Notes under the pieces: generated by a model | What the model saw: the letters and a program-made list of their open reading frames with translations, nothing else | What the model was told of the DNA's origin: nothing | Databases searched by the model: none | Source: Mytilus trossulus | Taxonomy: Eukaryota > Mollusca > Bivalvia > Mytilida > Mytilidae | Direction: 5' to 3' | Length of the DNA stretch: 64,000 bases | Assembly (NCBI RefSeq): GCF_036588685.1 | Contig: NC_086378.1 | Location: 81,175,127-81,239,126 of the forward strand | In this document: one piece after another, positions 1 to 9,912 of the stretch | Layout of the letters: the number at the start of each line of letters is the position of its first letter | How positions within the stretch are numbered: position 1 is the stretch's first letter | Made by a program: the position numbers and the translations under genes

Positions 1-654
1 AATTCAACCTAAGGGAGGTAATTCTATTCCAAATGAATTTTGAAAGACTTATCATAGCATAGATATGGTTTGAAGTTATACGCTGTAAAGTAAAACTTTG
101 ATGAATCTTATTCTTTTTTTACTAAACGCATCTTTTTTATGTGCATATCCAAGACCGGAGCCCGTAATTCAATGGTTGTCGTTTGTTGCTTTTTCCGTAT
201 AATTTGATCATTCATGTCACCAAAACAATACCGGCTTTTGTGCTGGTTTACATGTATGTATGTACTGGTAAATGCCTCCGATATCCGAAGAACCCCTCGA
301 ATACTGCGAGGGTACAGTGGCATCCATGTACACTCCCTAACGGGATTAATGGAGATGTGTCACTAACGTATATTTATACTACAATTATTTTTACAAGGAC
401 AATCAAACCCCACCCAACACAAAGGGAGTGCTAGGACACCGGAAAGTCTGTTATTGTGGTGGAGGAAGCCGAAGTACTCGGAGAGAACCACCGGGCCACT
501 CGGTGGAAACAGACAAACCAGAGAAATATCAGAAGATTGATCTCCAGGTCAAAGAAGGAACACTTTGACCAACCGAAGCCCCCAACGTACCCATTCTAGT
601 TTAAACTCCGGTCTGGGTACCAGAGATGTGTGTGAGAGGGTGAAAATTACCCTT
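1..654. other. Flank of BEL element, no gene recognised
   Basis: No convincing coding region or RNA gene is visible here. Short open frames exist but lack family similarity. Positions about 440-600 are somewhat GC-richer (GGAGGAAGCC, GGAGAGAACCACC) and may be an old repeat. This sequence was joined to the segment starting at 6748 before the retrotransposon inserted. Confidence 0.5.
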
Positions 655-658
655 CTAA

Positions 659-823
659 TGTGGGGACGATATCTTATAATATGACTCTGATAAAATACAC
701 AACAGCTTTGTAGTTTGACGTTTACTAGTTACTAACCAAATATAAGGAGACGTCGCCGTGTGACGTCGCCCTTAGATACAATGTGACTTCCGATACGTTG
801 CCGGTCCCGCGGTCTTCTCGACA
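659..823 (-). repeat. 3' LTR of the BEL/Pao element
   Basis: 165 bp starting TGTGGGGACG and ending CTCGACA on the plus strand. It is identical to the copy at 6583-6747. For the minus-strand element this is the 3' LTR. Adjacent internal sequence at 824 onward, read on the minus strand, gives only a weak polypurine stretch. Confidence 0.93.
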
Positions 824-1036
824 TTCTCGGGGCCTCAAAAAAAATTACTTTACGTAGAAAAGAAAATTGAAATACAATATATAAATAACATTAAATTAAG
901 ATTAAAGTCTCTCAAAATAAAAAAATTCACAGTTCTTTCACAGTTGAACTAACGTAGTTCATTAAACAAAATCGCATAACATTAATAGTTCATAATCATG
1001 GCGCAACGCATTTTTAAACAAATATGCTCGATCACT
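824..1036 (-). other. 3' untranslated internal region of BEL/Pao
   Basis: Non-coding stretch between the integrase stop codon at 1037 and the 3' LTR. It is AT-rich, with no further open frame on the element strand. Confidence 0.6.
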
Positions 1037-1975
1037 TTACTTCGAAAGTCCATAAAATGTTTTAATGTTCTCTTTCGCACGTTTAGATGCTTCTCTGGTG
1101 GATAACTGTCGTTCTGTGACATCGTCTTTCTTCGTCGGGTGTGTTGTTTTTTGTTCCGTGTCCGTGTTTTCACTCTCTATATGGATTTCGAGCGGATATA
1201 ACTTTACAATTGGTCTATTTGTAATTCCGTTCTTAGTTCTTACAACTGCTGAACGAACATGTCCATCATTTCCTTTAACTAAATCCTCAACAATTGCGGT
1301 TTTCCATCCAATTCTAGGTTTCTCATCGTGAATTTGTACTAAGTCTCCAATTTCAATCCTTCTTTTATTATTCCCGGTTTTTTGGTGAAATTCTCTGAGA
1401 GAAGTCAGGTACTCTGATTTCCATCGATTCCAAAATTGTTGAATTATTAACGATTGTCTCTTTGCACGTTTATCTAAATTCGTAATGTTCATGAACTCAT
1501 AGTTTTCAATATCAATATCTTCTCCACGAGGATATGGCAGTGTATTAATGCGTCGTCCGTATAAAAGATGAGCTGGAGTAAGAGGTTCCGAATCCACTAC
1601 ATCTGAAGAAATGTAAGTTAAGGGTCGATCATTGAGAATAGATTCAACCTCCGTTGTTACTGTTTGAAGTGTTTCTAAATCAATTAGCGATTTTCCAAGT
1701 ACCTTTCGTAAGCTAGTTTTTGTTAAACCAATGAGACGTTCCCACCAGCCTCCAAACCATGGTGCGCGTTTCGGTATAAATCGCCATTCAATTCCTTGTA
1801 AAGAAAATGCTTCCTGTAATTTCTCAGATTTACATAGTCGTGTTATTTCATCTGAAGCAGAAACAAAAGTAGATGCATTGTCTGATAGAATCAATCGCGG
1901 TAAAGATTTTCTGCTAACAAAACGCCTAAACGCTTGTAAAAACGTATCCACTGTTAAGTTTGTTACCACTTCCAA
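1037..1975 (-). pseudogene. Integrase C-terminal part of BEL/Pao pol, out of frame
   Basis: This frame carries the second half of the integrase catalytic core and the C-terminal domain. Asp32 lies in LILSDNAS and Glu79 in GWWERLIGLTKTSL; both match the last two residues of the DDE triad. A BEL-type C-terminal domain follows (GDLVQIHDEKPRIGWKTA). The frame is open upstream of the first Met and overlaps the end of the larger gag-pol frame in another phase. Similarity switches frames at about 2015-2045, consistent with a single-base insertion or deletion rather than a programmed shift, because it falls inside the integrase core. The first catalytic Asp lies in the other frame. Confidence 0.88.
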
Positions 1976-4900
1976 ATGTATTGCTCTAGTTGAAGCGCAC
2001 GTAAATAAGCAAATGTATGCTTTAACTTGTCTGTTTGTCTTATATGTAGTGCTCCTGTAAAATCTATTCCTGTAGCCGTAAACGGTGGCGCTTCTTGTAG
2101 TCTTATCTTCTGTAAAGGAGGAGGGTCGGGTGCTGAATATGGCTTTCCTATTATTTTACGGCATGTAACACATCTTCTCAGCATTTTTCTAACAACTTGT
2201 CGAATTGCAGGTATCCAAAATGTCTGTCTTATGTGAGTTATTGTCATATTACAGCCTGAATGTAAAACTTGCCTATGCGCGTCCATTATGATGAGTTCAG
2301 CCAATGCGTGATTTGATGGTAGTATATACGGGAATTTTGCGAATTCCGATATTGGTGCGTTGTGTATTCGTCCTTGACATCTCATAAGATTGTTGTCGTC
2401 TAAGAATAAACGTAGTTGTCTTATTCTAGGTAAATTTGTTGTCGTTTTCGATTTCAGCGCCTTATATTCTTGTGGAAAACTCGTCTCCTGACAGTGCTTT
2501 ATCCATAATTCCGCGGATTTCTGTATTTCTGGTGGTTTCAATTGTCCTTTTTGTATTGAATTGCATTGCTTACGACACTTACTAACGAAACGTTGTACAT
2601 AAGCAGTTATACGTAACAGTCTCTTATACGATCCATATCGGTTTATCTCCATAATAACGTGAAGTCCTGGTTGATTTTCATTTTTATCAGTTGAAATGTC
2701 TCTTGTCGCTTGACTGTTTTCTTGGTCATTGATTAAAACAGATAATGAGGCGTCGCTTACAATTGTGGTATTTGGAAATTTAGAAGTGTCCGTAAGCCAA
2801 CTGGGTCCTTTTTTCCATAATGTACTTTCCTTATACCTCTCGCTTGTTATACCACGGGTTAACAAATCGGCTGGATTACAGTCAGTTGGGCAATATTTCC
2901 ACATATGAGAATACGTCAAATCATTTATCTCGTTCACTCGATTTGTAATAAAACGTTTTAACGTTTTTGTTGATTTTAACCAATGTAAGACTATCTGGCT
3001 GTCGGACCAAACAGTTATGCTTGAACATTCTAATGTTGATTTAAGGTGATTTACTAAACGTGCCCCAATAACGGCGGCCATTAATTCAAGTTGTGGTAAC
3101 GTAAGTTCTTTAAGCGGGGCTACTCTTGACTTTGCCATCACGAGTGTACTATCACTTCCGTTACACAAGTATGCTACTGCACCATACGCCTTTGTACTAG
3201 CATCAACAAATACATGTAAATTATTTTCTGTTGAGTTACAACTAGTTTTAGAAAATAAGTATCTATTAAATACCTCATGTGTAACTTGTTCTACGTCTTT
3301 GGCAAGATCCATCCATGAAATACGTATGTCTTCATCAACTTTTTGGTCCCAGTCAAATCCTCTTTTCCATATGTCTTGTAAAAGTATTTTATTTCTAATT
3401 GTGACTGGACTTAATAGTCCGAGAGGGTCATAAATTCGTGACGAATGTTTCAAAATTTCACGCTTAGTTACTATTTGTGAAGAATTAAGAATTTCTCGTT
3501 TTGGGTAAAACAGTTCATCGGTTACGCTGTTCCATCGCATTCCTAAAATCTTTGTTTCTTCATCTGTATCGAGTACGTTTTCTGTTGCTGCTAATGTACG
3601 AACCTTTTCGCTGTTTGAAGTCCAAGATCTCAGATTAAAACCGGCTTTGTTCATTAATGTACGAGCTTCTTTGAAATAAACAATGGCGTCATCTTCTGTA
3701 TTTAAGCTAGACAATATGTTGTCAACATACAGGTCCCTTTCTAATAATTTCGTTGTTGTATTGTTGGTTTGCTGTAAATGTTTTAATAACGTGGCATTCA
3801 GAATGAAAGGTGAGCAAGTTGCTCCAAATAGTACAGCTTTAAATCTGTATTCAATCAAATGGCTATCAGGATCTGATGGATTGCTTAGCCATAGAAACCG
3901 TGTGACATCCCTGTCGTCTTCGTGTAGTCCAACATGTAGAAAGGCTTTTTCAATGTCCGTTGATATGGCATAACGGTTGAGTCGAAATCGAATTAAAATC
4001 TTCGTTAAATCATTAAGTATCGGCGGAGTGTTCATGAGACAGTCATTCAAACTGGGATGGTTTGATGAAATCCGACAACTACAATCATACACTATTCTTA
4101 TTGGCGTCGTGCTTGAGTCCTTTTTTACTGGATGATGTGGAATGTAGTGAATTTTGTTCGGAATCGGTTCAGTTTCATATACTCTTTCAATGAATCCGCG
4201 GTTTTCTTGATCCGTTATGATATCGCTGTACTTCTTTAACATATTTGGTTCTTGGCGCAGTCTTCTTATTACGCTTTCTGTTCTTTTCTTTGTTACAGCA
4301 TAGTTTAATGGTAACTCATCGTGGTCAGTTTTCCAGGGTAACTTTGCGTAATATTTGTGGTCTCGAAACTCAATTGAAGATTCTTGGTAATTTCGTATGT
4401 AATCATTCTCTTTTTCGTGTACTTCCGGAGATTCAATCCCTATAGCCTCGAGCTTCCAAAACGCTTCTAAGTCGTGTTCCTCAGTTTTACGTGAAATAAG
4501 CACATTGAAAATACTAGATGTTGTTGAGTACTGAGATTTTCCTGAGTGTAACGGTCCTGAAAGTAAGTATCCTAGTTTCGATTTGACTGCGATAGGTCCG
4601 TTTCCGCGTACAACTTTATCTTCAATAATTTCCCAATAAAAATCGGCTCCAATTAATAACGAAATTTCAAAAGTATCTTGTTGCGTAACAGGATGTGCGA
4701 GCTTTAGTCCTTTCAAATAGTTATTGTTCCTGTCAATGTAACGAATGTGGTTCTGTAACGGCGTAGCTATCATGGGAACGATTAAAACCTGTATTGGGAT
4801 TTTATGTCCAGTTTCAGTTTCAACATAAACTGTAGCTTTATCAAGTCGCCTAGCATTTGCGTTGGTTTCTCCGAATGATGAGAGTTGAATATTGTCGGCT

Positions 4901-6564
4901 CCTTCTCTCTGTAAATTCAATTTACGCGCAAGACTCTCCGTTACAAAAGATCTTTGAGCGCCTTCATCAAACAAAATATTAGTATCAGTGCAATGACGAT
5001 CTGACCAAACGGGGGCCACGGCAGTTTTCAACAATACATTTGAGTGAAATTGTGCTGACGAGTGTAAAATCGTGGAATCTTCTTGTATCTCGGTGTCCTT
5101 CACAAGATTTACTATAGTTGATGTAGATGACGTAGTTTCGTTCTTATTACAACTGTTTAAAGAATTTCTAGTGTCAGCGTTACTTCTCTTTTCGGGGTCT
5201 GCGGTGTGTTTAACTTCGCTACATAAACTAGTGTGGTGTCTTTTACTGCAGTTACGACATGAGCCTTTTGATTTGCATTCCTTTATGTGATGTTTACCGA
5301 GGCAGTTGAAACATAAATGGTTTTGTTTAACGATAGCGAGGCGTTTATCTAAATCGCGTATTTTCGGGCAATTGGCAGGTGAATGAATATCTTTGCAGAA
5401 AATGCACGGCTTAGCTGTTAAATGGTGATTTGCATTTCTAGTACTTGCGTTGTGTTTTCTTTGTGATTTAGCACCGGCGAAAAAGGTTGAAGTCGAAATA
5501 TCAGTTTCCGTCTGTGAAACTTGTCCGGCTTCCATAATTTGTATTTCCTTAAGTATACTTTTTCTAAGATCTCGTAGTAACCAATTTGTCGTACCATGCT
5601 CCCGCGCGAGTTGCTTTCTGATTTCTCCGGGCAGTTTGCTGATTATAATCGGTACTAATAAATTACCGTATGAGTCCTGTGTCTGTCCAAGCGATTCAAG
5701 TCCTCTAACTAAACTCTCCATTTTGTCATAAAACATTCTCAGGCTTATGAGGTCACCTCGGGGTGGCGTAATATCAAGCAGTGCTTGTAGGTGTGCTTGT
5801 GTGATTTTATGAGTCTGTCCAAATCTCTCTATCAGAACATTAACGGCTTCGGTATAATTAGCGTTAGTTAGAGAAAATCCGGCAATTGTCTGAGCGGCTT
5901 CGTTTTCTAATTGGGCCTTCAAATAACTAAACTTTTGAACATCTGTCAATGTTGGGTTGTGATGAACTACTGATTCGTACGAATCCCAAAAGCTTGGCCA
6001 TTCTAATATATTGCCATTAAATGTAGGCAAAGTTAATTTTGGCAAACGGTGATTGCTGGATATAGCGGACGGGAGAGCATAGCTTGACGTGGGAATTGAT
6101 GTGGCAATTTGGCTTGTCTCTGTTAAAATTCGAGCGGCATCATTTGACTGTGGCAATGACGGGGCGACATAACTTGTCTGTACAATTTCGGGTGAACTAG
6201 TAGGGATGAACGGTGGACTGTCTACATTTAAAACTTGATAAGACGAATGTGATGGTTGATTGGAAATAGGTTGTAATGTCTTATCTATGAATATCTTAAA
6301 ATGTCTCAATTTAGTAACAAAATTTGTAGTATACTCATCTGTGTCTACGATTTCCGTCTCTATATCCTCTGTTTCCGATGCGTTCTCAATTTGTTCATTC
6401 AGTGTGTCGAGTAACTTCTTCTTCTGTTGTAGATTTTCGTATGTGGCTAACAGCTCCTCTCGGTCGAATTCAGAACTTTCTTTTGCATCGGCAAATTTTC
6501 GTAAAAGTCTGGTAACGGCACTACGATTGCCCGTTCTTCTTGATTTCAGCTTTGGTAGCTCCAT
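1963..6564 (-). CDS. BEL/Pao gag-pol polyprotein, truncated by frameshift
   Basis: A 1533-residue frame. The N-terminal part is gag with a DUF1759-like segment (about 175-330; LPTFNGNILEWPSFWDS). Three Cys/His clusters follow (C387-C399, C418-C430, C436-C448). An aspartic-protease motif FDEGAQRSFV is at 532-541. RT has D870 in STDIEKAFLH and YVDN at 946-949. RNase H carries D1121 and the acidic positions in TLPQLELM, VWSDSQ and PADLLTRG. The integrase zinc-binding domain has H1430, H1435, C1465 and C1468, and the first catalytic Asp is D1501. The last roughly 20 residues are out-of-frame translation past a frameshift. The start was chosen at ATG 6564, just downstream of the primer-binding site. 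Known role: encapsidation, reverse transcription and integration of the element. Confidence 0.93.
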   Translation of the reverse strand: MELPKLKSRRTGNRSAVTRLLRKFADAKESSEFDREELLATYENLQQKKKLLDTLNEQIENASETEDIETEIVDTDEYTTNFVTKLRHFKIFIDKTLQPISNQPSHSSYQVLNVDSPPFIPTSSPEIVQTSYVAPSLPQSNDAARILTETSQIATSIPTSSYALPSAISSNHRLPKLTLPTFNGNILEWPSFWDSYESVVHHNPTLTDVQKFSYLKAQLENEAAQTIAGFSLTNANYTEAVNVLIERFGQTHKITQAHLQALLDITPPRGDLISLRMFYDKMESLVRGLESLGQTQDSYGNLLVPIIISKLPGEIRKQLAREHGTTNWLLRDLRKSILKEIQIMEAGQVSQTETDISTSTFFAGAKSQRKHNASTRNANHHLTAKPCIFCKDIHSPANCPKIRDLDKRLAIVKQNHLCFNCLGKHHIKECKSKGSCRNCSKRHHTSLCSEVKHTADPEKRSNADTRNSLNSCNKNETTSSTSTIVNLVKDTEIQEDSTILHSSAQFHSNVLLKTAVAPVWSDRHCTDTNILFDEGAQRSFVTESLARKLNLQREGADNIQLSSFGETNANARRLDKATVYVETETGHKIPIQVLIVPMIATPLQNHIRYIDRNNNYLKGLKLAHPVTQQDTFEISLLIGADFYWEIIEDKVVRGNGPIAVKSKLGYLLSGPLHSGKSQYSTTSSIFNVLISRKTEEHDLEAFWKLEAIGIESPEVHEKENDYIRNYQESSIEFRDHKYYAKLPWKTDHDELPLNYAVTKKRTESVIRRLRQEPNMLKKYSDIITDQENRGFIERVYETEPIPNKIHYIPHHPVKKDSSTTPIRIVYDCSCRISSNHPSLNDCLMNTPPILNDLTKILIRFRLNRYAISTDIEKAFLHVGLHEDDRDVTRFLWLSNPSDPDSHLIEYRFKAVLFGATCSPFILNATLLKHLQQTNNTTTKLLERDLYVDNILSSLNTEDDAIVYFKEARTLMNKAGFNLRSWTSNSEKVRTLAATENVLDTDEETKILGMRWNSVTDELFYPKREILNSSQIVTKREILKHSSRIYDPLGLLSPVTIRNKILLQDIWKRGFDWDQKVDEDIRISWMDLAKDVEQVTHEVFNRYLFSKTSCNSTENNLHVFVDASTKAYGAVAYLCNGSDSTLVMAKSRVAPLKELTLPQLELMAAVIGARLVNHLKSTLECSSITVWSDSQIVLHWLKSTKTLKRFITNRVNEINDLTYSHMWKYCPTDCNPADLLTRGITSERYKESTLWKKGPSWLTDTSKFPNTTIVSDASLSVLINDQENSQATRDISTDKNENQPGLHVIMEINRYGSYKRLLRITAYVQRFVSKCRKQCNSIQKGQLKPPEIQKSAELWIKHCQETSFPQEYKALKSKTTTNLPRIRQLRLFLDDNNLMRCQGRIHNAPISEFAKFPYILPSNHALAELIIMDAHRQVLHSGCNMTITHIRQTFWIPAIRQVVRKMLRRCVTCRKIIGKPYSAPDPPPLQKIRLQEAPPFTATGIDFTGALHIRQTDKLKHTFAYLRALQLEQYIWKW

Positions 6565-6578
6565 TAGTCACGGCACCA
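6565..6578 (-). promoter_or_regulatory. Primer-binding site of BEL/Pao
   Basis: Read on the minus strand, the sequence a few bases inside the 5' LTR is TGGTGCCGTGAC. TGG at its start is the complement of a tRNA 3' CCA end and the rest would pair with the acceptor arm. The tRNA cannot be named with certainty from this alone. The gag start codon follows within 3 bases. Confidence 0.65.
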
Positions 6579-6582
6579 TAAA

Positions 6583-6747
6583 TGTGGGGACGATATCTTA
6601 TAATATGACTCTGATAAAATACACAACAGCTTTGTAGTTTGACGTTTACTAGTTACTAACCAAATATAAGGAGACGTCGCCGTGTGACGTCGCCCTTAGA
6701 TACAATGTGACTTCCGATACGTTGCCGGTCCCGCGGTCTTCTCGACA
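6583..6747 (-). repeat. 5' LTR of the BEL/Pao element
   Basis: 165 bp, identical to 659-823. For the minus-strand element this is the promoter-bearing 5' LTR. It contains the tandem-like GACGTCGCCGTGTGACGTCGCC segment, which holds two GACGTCGCC copies. Confidence 0.93.
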
Positions 6748-6770
6748 CTAATGTACTGATATTTTCAGCA

Positions 6771-6843
6771 CCCCGAGTGAGAATCGAACTCGGGATCTTC
6801 AGCACTGTAGCCATCGGTCTTAACCACTAGACCACGAACTCAC
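6771..6843 (-). pseudogene. tRNA-like sequence, probable SINE head or tRNA relic
   Basis: On the minus strand there is an A-box-like TGGTCTAGTGG and, about 45 bases on, a B-box GTTCGATTC, spaced as in Pol III type 2 promoters. The 5' GTGAG can pair with CTCAC after the T loop, but the T stem is only partly paired and the anticodon arm is irregular. A functional tRNA is therefore unlikely. It begins about 20 bp from the BEL insertion site. Confidence 0.55.
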
Positions 6844-7289
6844 ACTTATAATTACAGACGAAACAGATTGTGTTTTTGTTTGAAAAAGGTAAAGACAGCA
6901 TCAATATCATTTATTTATAATGTTTGATAAACGTACAAAACGTGTTGTTTGATAGACATGTAGTTTTCTGTTTTGTGTGTTGTTTGAACCGGTGTTGTTT
7001 GATACAGTTTTTCTTTTTGTGTGTTGCTGATTGTATTTAAAAAGGATATTCACTACCAAATTGTACATACTATTTTGTTTTTTTCTACTCATTGTTTTTA
7101 TACATAAAGCCGCTAATGGTCTTTCAAGCTATTCGTATTTTTTTTCAAATGTACAATAACTGTTCTCTGGAAAAAAAGTTTGGTGTTGGTATCACCAGCT
7201 CAGTAGTCAACACTTCAGTGCTGACATGACTTTATAGGGTCATTAGTATTTTATTGTCTACAAAAGTCTAATTTTTTCAAAATACTTAG
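6844..7289. other. Intergenic, nothing recognised
   Basis: AT-rich sequence. The repeated GTGTTGTTTGA wording near 6940-7000 is weakly repetitive. No gene is supported. Confidence 0.4.
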
Positions 7290-7405
7290 GATTTTATAAC
7301 CCAGGCATAGACTTCTTTTATCGTGTTTGGAACAATATTTTGGTATTTTTGGTCCTAAATGCTCTTCAACTTTGTTCTTGTTTGGATTTCTAACTATTTT
7401 GATCA
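7290..7405 (+). repeat. Fragment of the hammerhead-associated SINE-like repeat, lacking the ribozyme
   Basis: Contains the family block GGTCCTAAATGCTCTTCAAC and TTGTTCTTGTTTGGA, shared in diverged form with segments at 33.66-33.70 kb and 55.68-55.72 kb. In the family as I recognise it, this block lies upstream of a CTGATGAG ribozyme-like core. Here the copy stops before that core. Downstream sequence to 7800 shows nothing recognisable. Confidence 0.55.
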
Positions 7406-7819
7406 TCACAGTGTGTACGAGACCATTTATTAACGCTCTAGCAATGGACTTGGTCAGAATAGGTAACCGTTCCTCTGTTACAATGAATTATCACTAACAC
7501 ATCGTACTTGTTTTAGACATTTAAAATTTGGGATCGTCAAAGGTTCTAAACGCAAAAATAAAAAAAGAAGGAATAACTAACAGAGGACTTAACCTTATGT
7601 GCTGATTCTAATGTTGAAAACTTGAACATTCTTTTTTTCTTTTCATTTTAATGCCTGAACTACACTCTTTTTCTGTTTGTATCCCAACTGCATGGGAGGC
7701 CTCTTATACAGACTGAGAGAACGGAAAATCATTGAAATTGATAGCCGATGACAAGCAAGTAAAAGGTAAATGATTCAGTATTACCAACATAAGTATTGCA
7801 GTTGTCAGCATTTTTTGAA

Positions 7820-7825
7820 TTTATT
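7820..7825 (-). terminator. Poly(A) signal AATAAA of the first ASTE1-like gene
   Basis: TTTATT on the plus strand gives AATAAA on the gene strand about 22 bases after the stop codon, a plausible cleavage and polyadenylation signal. Confidence 0.55.
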
Positions 7826-7847
7826 ACAATGAATGTCATCTTATCTC

Positions 7848-9719
7848 TCACATTTTCGCTGCAACTTCTGCACTTTTTATGTAAACGTTCTCTTGCAAAA
7901 AATATAACATCTGGTTTAACCAAACATATACGTTACACCCATATAAATGTTTTTCAATGATATCATCATTCTCATACCGGTCATTCTCATTCAGGATAAA
8001 ATACATTTTGTGTAGAAATGAGCCATTGTAAACAATAGCAGGATTAACATTTTCGAGTGGACATTGTAAAAGTCTGTTAAGATGAGTTGTATATAAAATA
8101 CAAGACTGAAACTGTGAAAATGTATATGTGATATTCTGTACAAAATCTCGGTACGATTTTATACGTCTATCAGCATACTTTGTTACCTCGGCGGACAAGT
8201 TTTCAAGCCTTCCAATTATTTTGGTACCAGGTTGAAATTCTTTGTGTCGTGCAGAAAATAAAACGTAACCAATGAGAACAGATTTGATGAAGTTGGTGTT
8301 AACAGACGGTTCAGCGACCCTTGTCCAATAGGCTGTAATCATCAAAAATAGGCGTGTTTGTTCGAGTTGTCCGCTGACTTTATCAGAAGGTACTGAACAA
8401 CACAAAGTCGAGCTCAATATTTTGATTTTTACTGCAGACATCATTTCCGGAATATGCAAATCTTTGAGTATTCCTGTAGTACTAATAACTCCTTTTCTTA
8501 AAACTTTGCATAAACTCTTTTCTTGTCGATCATATTCTGTAATGGTGGTTTCAGTTCCAACCAATACGGCATATATAACCTCTCGAATTGACAGGCTGCA
8601 GTCGTGGGAGGAGGTATCATGTGTACCCTCTAGTTGACACATAAAAATGTTTCTCTGGTGTATTATTGTGTTAATTATAAAGTTTGGAATTTTACCCCTG
8701 CGGTGATGTTCAATTATCCACTTTCTAATACCGAATGGAAATGGTGATCGACAGAAACCCTTATCATTTCTTCTCTGAATAAGGTCATGAAGGTTGTAAC
8801 TCGTATAGTTTCCAGTTTCTGTATATACCTCTATGGACCGGAAGAGTTTTTTCTCTTCTTTCTTGTCTTCCTTACAGAAATATTGCAACTGTTTTTTCCC
8901 TCTTTCAACATCTTTACAGCGTTTTATCCAATATAAAATCTTTCTTGTTGTAATAAAAAAGGTTTCACTAGAACGTTCACATGGCGTTTCTAATACATCT
9001 GAAGTTATTGCCATACACTCGGGAAGTCTAAAATTAGCACTGAGGTAGGCTAGTTGTAGCGCTTTTGAATTTTTGGGAAAGATATCGTTACCGAGCGCTG
9101 TAGCAAGTAGCGCCATTTTATGCGTTAAATAAGGAAATTTCTTCAATAAGTTCTTATAGAAATATGTTTTGATTTCACCAAAGGATTTTTTTACTCCATT
9201 CAAAATTGACTTAAACGGAAGTGAATCGAATGGTATGTAACCGAACTGGACATCAAAGACAAAAAAGTCACTATTAGCCGACAACACCGGACATTTCAAA
9301 TCGTTAGCTAATTTTTGTATATCTCTATCAGCTTCAAAATCACTATTTACGTAGTTGATTCTAAGTTTGTCTAATGCATTAATGAAAGTAAGCTTGGCAA
9401 GAATTGGCATACCTTCGTCTGGTTTTCCAATCCGATGTTTAGTCTTGCCTAATACAATTCCGATTTCCTTGTCATCCATACCAAGAGCTCCACTAAAAAC
9501 AACAAAAGGTGTTATCCTGCGGGTTTGAAGCCATTTAAAAAATATTTCTACTTTTTCTGTGTATTCATTATAATTACCAATGGTATCAATATCTTGATAT
9601 TTATAAAGAAATTCGACTAAACAGTTAGCATCGATCACCAGTCTTATGTCTTGGAAGTCAGATATCGTCCAAAAGCTTGGGTTCTTCTGTACAAGATTGC
9701 TTATGCTTGGAATTCCCAT
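7848..9719 (-). CDS. Asteroid/ASTE1-like protein, XPG/FEN1-type nuclease fold, likely catalytically impaired
   Basis: A 623-residue intact frame. The N-terminal 155 residues match the XPG N and I regions of the Asteroid family: MGIPSI start, D30 in LVIDANCL, E129 and D131 in DFEADRD, and D151 in NSDFFVFD. Two expected acidic positions differ: residue 76 is Ser (VFSGA, where the paralogue at 21.3-23.2 kb has VFDGA) and residue 149 is Asn (ANSDF against RDSDF). In FEN-family nucleases these residues bind the catalytic metals, so activity is probably reduced or lost. The remainder is the conserved Asteroid C-terminal region, ending near NVYIKSAEVAAKM. A 3' splice-site-like tract ending in CAG lies 8 bases upstream of the ATG, suggesting an intron in the 5' UTR. 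Known family role: human ASTE1 is a structure-specific nuclease linked to double-strand-break repair. Role of this copy is inference. Confidence 0.88.
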   Translation of the reverse strand: MGIPSISNLVQKNPSFWTISDFQDIRLVIDANCLVEFLYKYQDIDTIGNYNEYTEKVEIFFKWLQTRRITPFVVFSGALGMDDKEIGIVLGKTKHRIGKPDEGMPILAKLTFINALDKLRINYVNSDFEADRDIQKLANDLKCPVLSANSDFFVFDVQFGYIPFDSLPFKSILNGVKKSFGEIKTYFYKNLLKKFPYLTHKMALLATALGNDIFPKNSKALQLAYLSANFRLPECMAITSDVLETPCERSSETFFITTRKILYWIKRCKDVERGKKQLQYFCKEDKKEEKKLFRSIEVYTETGNYTSYNLHDLIQRRNDKGFCRSPFPFGIRKWIIEHHRRGKIPNFIINTIIHQRNIFMCQLEGTHDTSSHDCSLSIREVIYAVLVGTETTITEYDRQEKSLCKVLRKGVISTTGILKDLHIPEMMSAVKIKILSSTLCCSVPSDKVSGQLEQTRLFLMITAYWTRVAEPSVNTNFIKSVLIGYVLFSARHKEFQPGTKIIGRLENLSAEVTKYADRRIKSYRDFVQNITYTFSQFQSCILYTTHLNRLLQCPLENVNPAIVYNGSFLHKMYFILNENDRYENDDIIEKHLYGCNVYVWLNQMLYFLQENVYIKSAEVAAKM

Positions 9720-9727
9720 TCTTCAGC

Positions 9728-9742
9728 CTGCAATATAGAGTA
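9728..9742 (-). other. Putative 3' splice acceptor upstream of the first ASTE1-like ATG
   Basis: Minus-strand reading gives TTTTACTCTATATTGCAG then 8 bases and the ATG. The same arrangement (TTTTTCAG just before the ATG) occurs in the second ASTE1-like gene, so both coding regions probably sit in one exon after a 5' UTR intron. Confidence 0.5.
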
Positions 9743-9852
9743 AAAATAAAAAGTTGTTGATATTTCTAGAATACACTGTTCTCACTTACTGTCGTGTAAA
9801 TCGTCATGTTTCCAAAACTACAAATACGGCATAACAGTTGAAGAGAAACCGC

Positions 9853-9912
9853 AATGTATCACTGTGTATATATAATCGACACAATGTATCACTGTGTATA
9901 TATAATCGACAC
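9853..9912. repeat. Two tandem copies of a 30-bp unit
   Basis: ACAATGTATCACTGTG followed by TATATATAATCGAC occurs twice in direct succession. It is a simple local duplication. Confidence 0.85.

Larger units (their letters stand above)
659..6747 (-). mobile_element. BEL/Pao LTR retrotransposon, near-complete
   Basis: The element is bounded by two LTRs that match base for base (659-823 and 6583-6747, 165 bp each), with TG...CA ends. The flanks carry CTAA on both sides (655-658 and 6748-6751). This can be read as the 5-bp CTAAT usual for the superfamily if the terminal T is assigned to the target. Transcription runs on the minus strand. A primer-binding site lies directly inside the 5' LTR (6565-6578) and the gag-pol start codon follows it. 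Domain order gag, protease, RT, RNase H, integrase is that of BEL/Pao. Identical LTRs imply a recent insertion, yet a frameshift splits the integrase, so this copy is probably not autonomous. Confidence 0.93.

Noticed and set aside
3716-3730. YVDN instead of YVDD in the BEL reverse transcriptase, as evidence of inactivation
   Set aside because: To my knowledge YVDN is common in BEL/Pao elements of aquatic invertebrates, so it is not by itself a lesion.
4957-4975. DEG instead of DTG/DSG in the BEL protease
   Set aside because: FDEG-type protease motifs are a known variant in this superfamily; not taken as damage.
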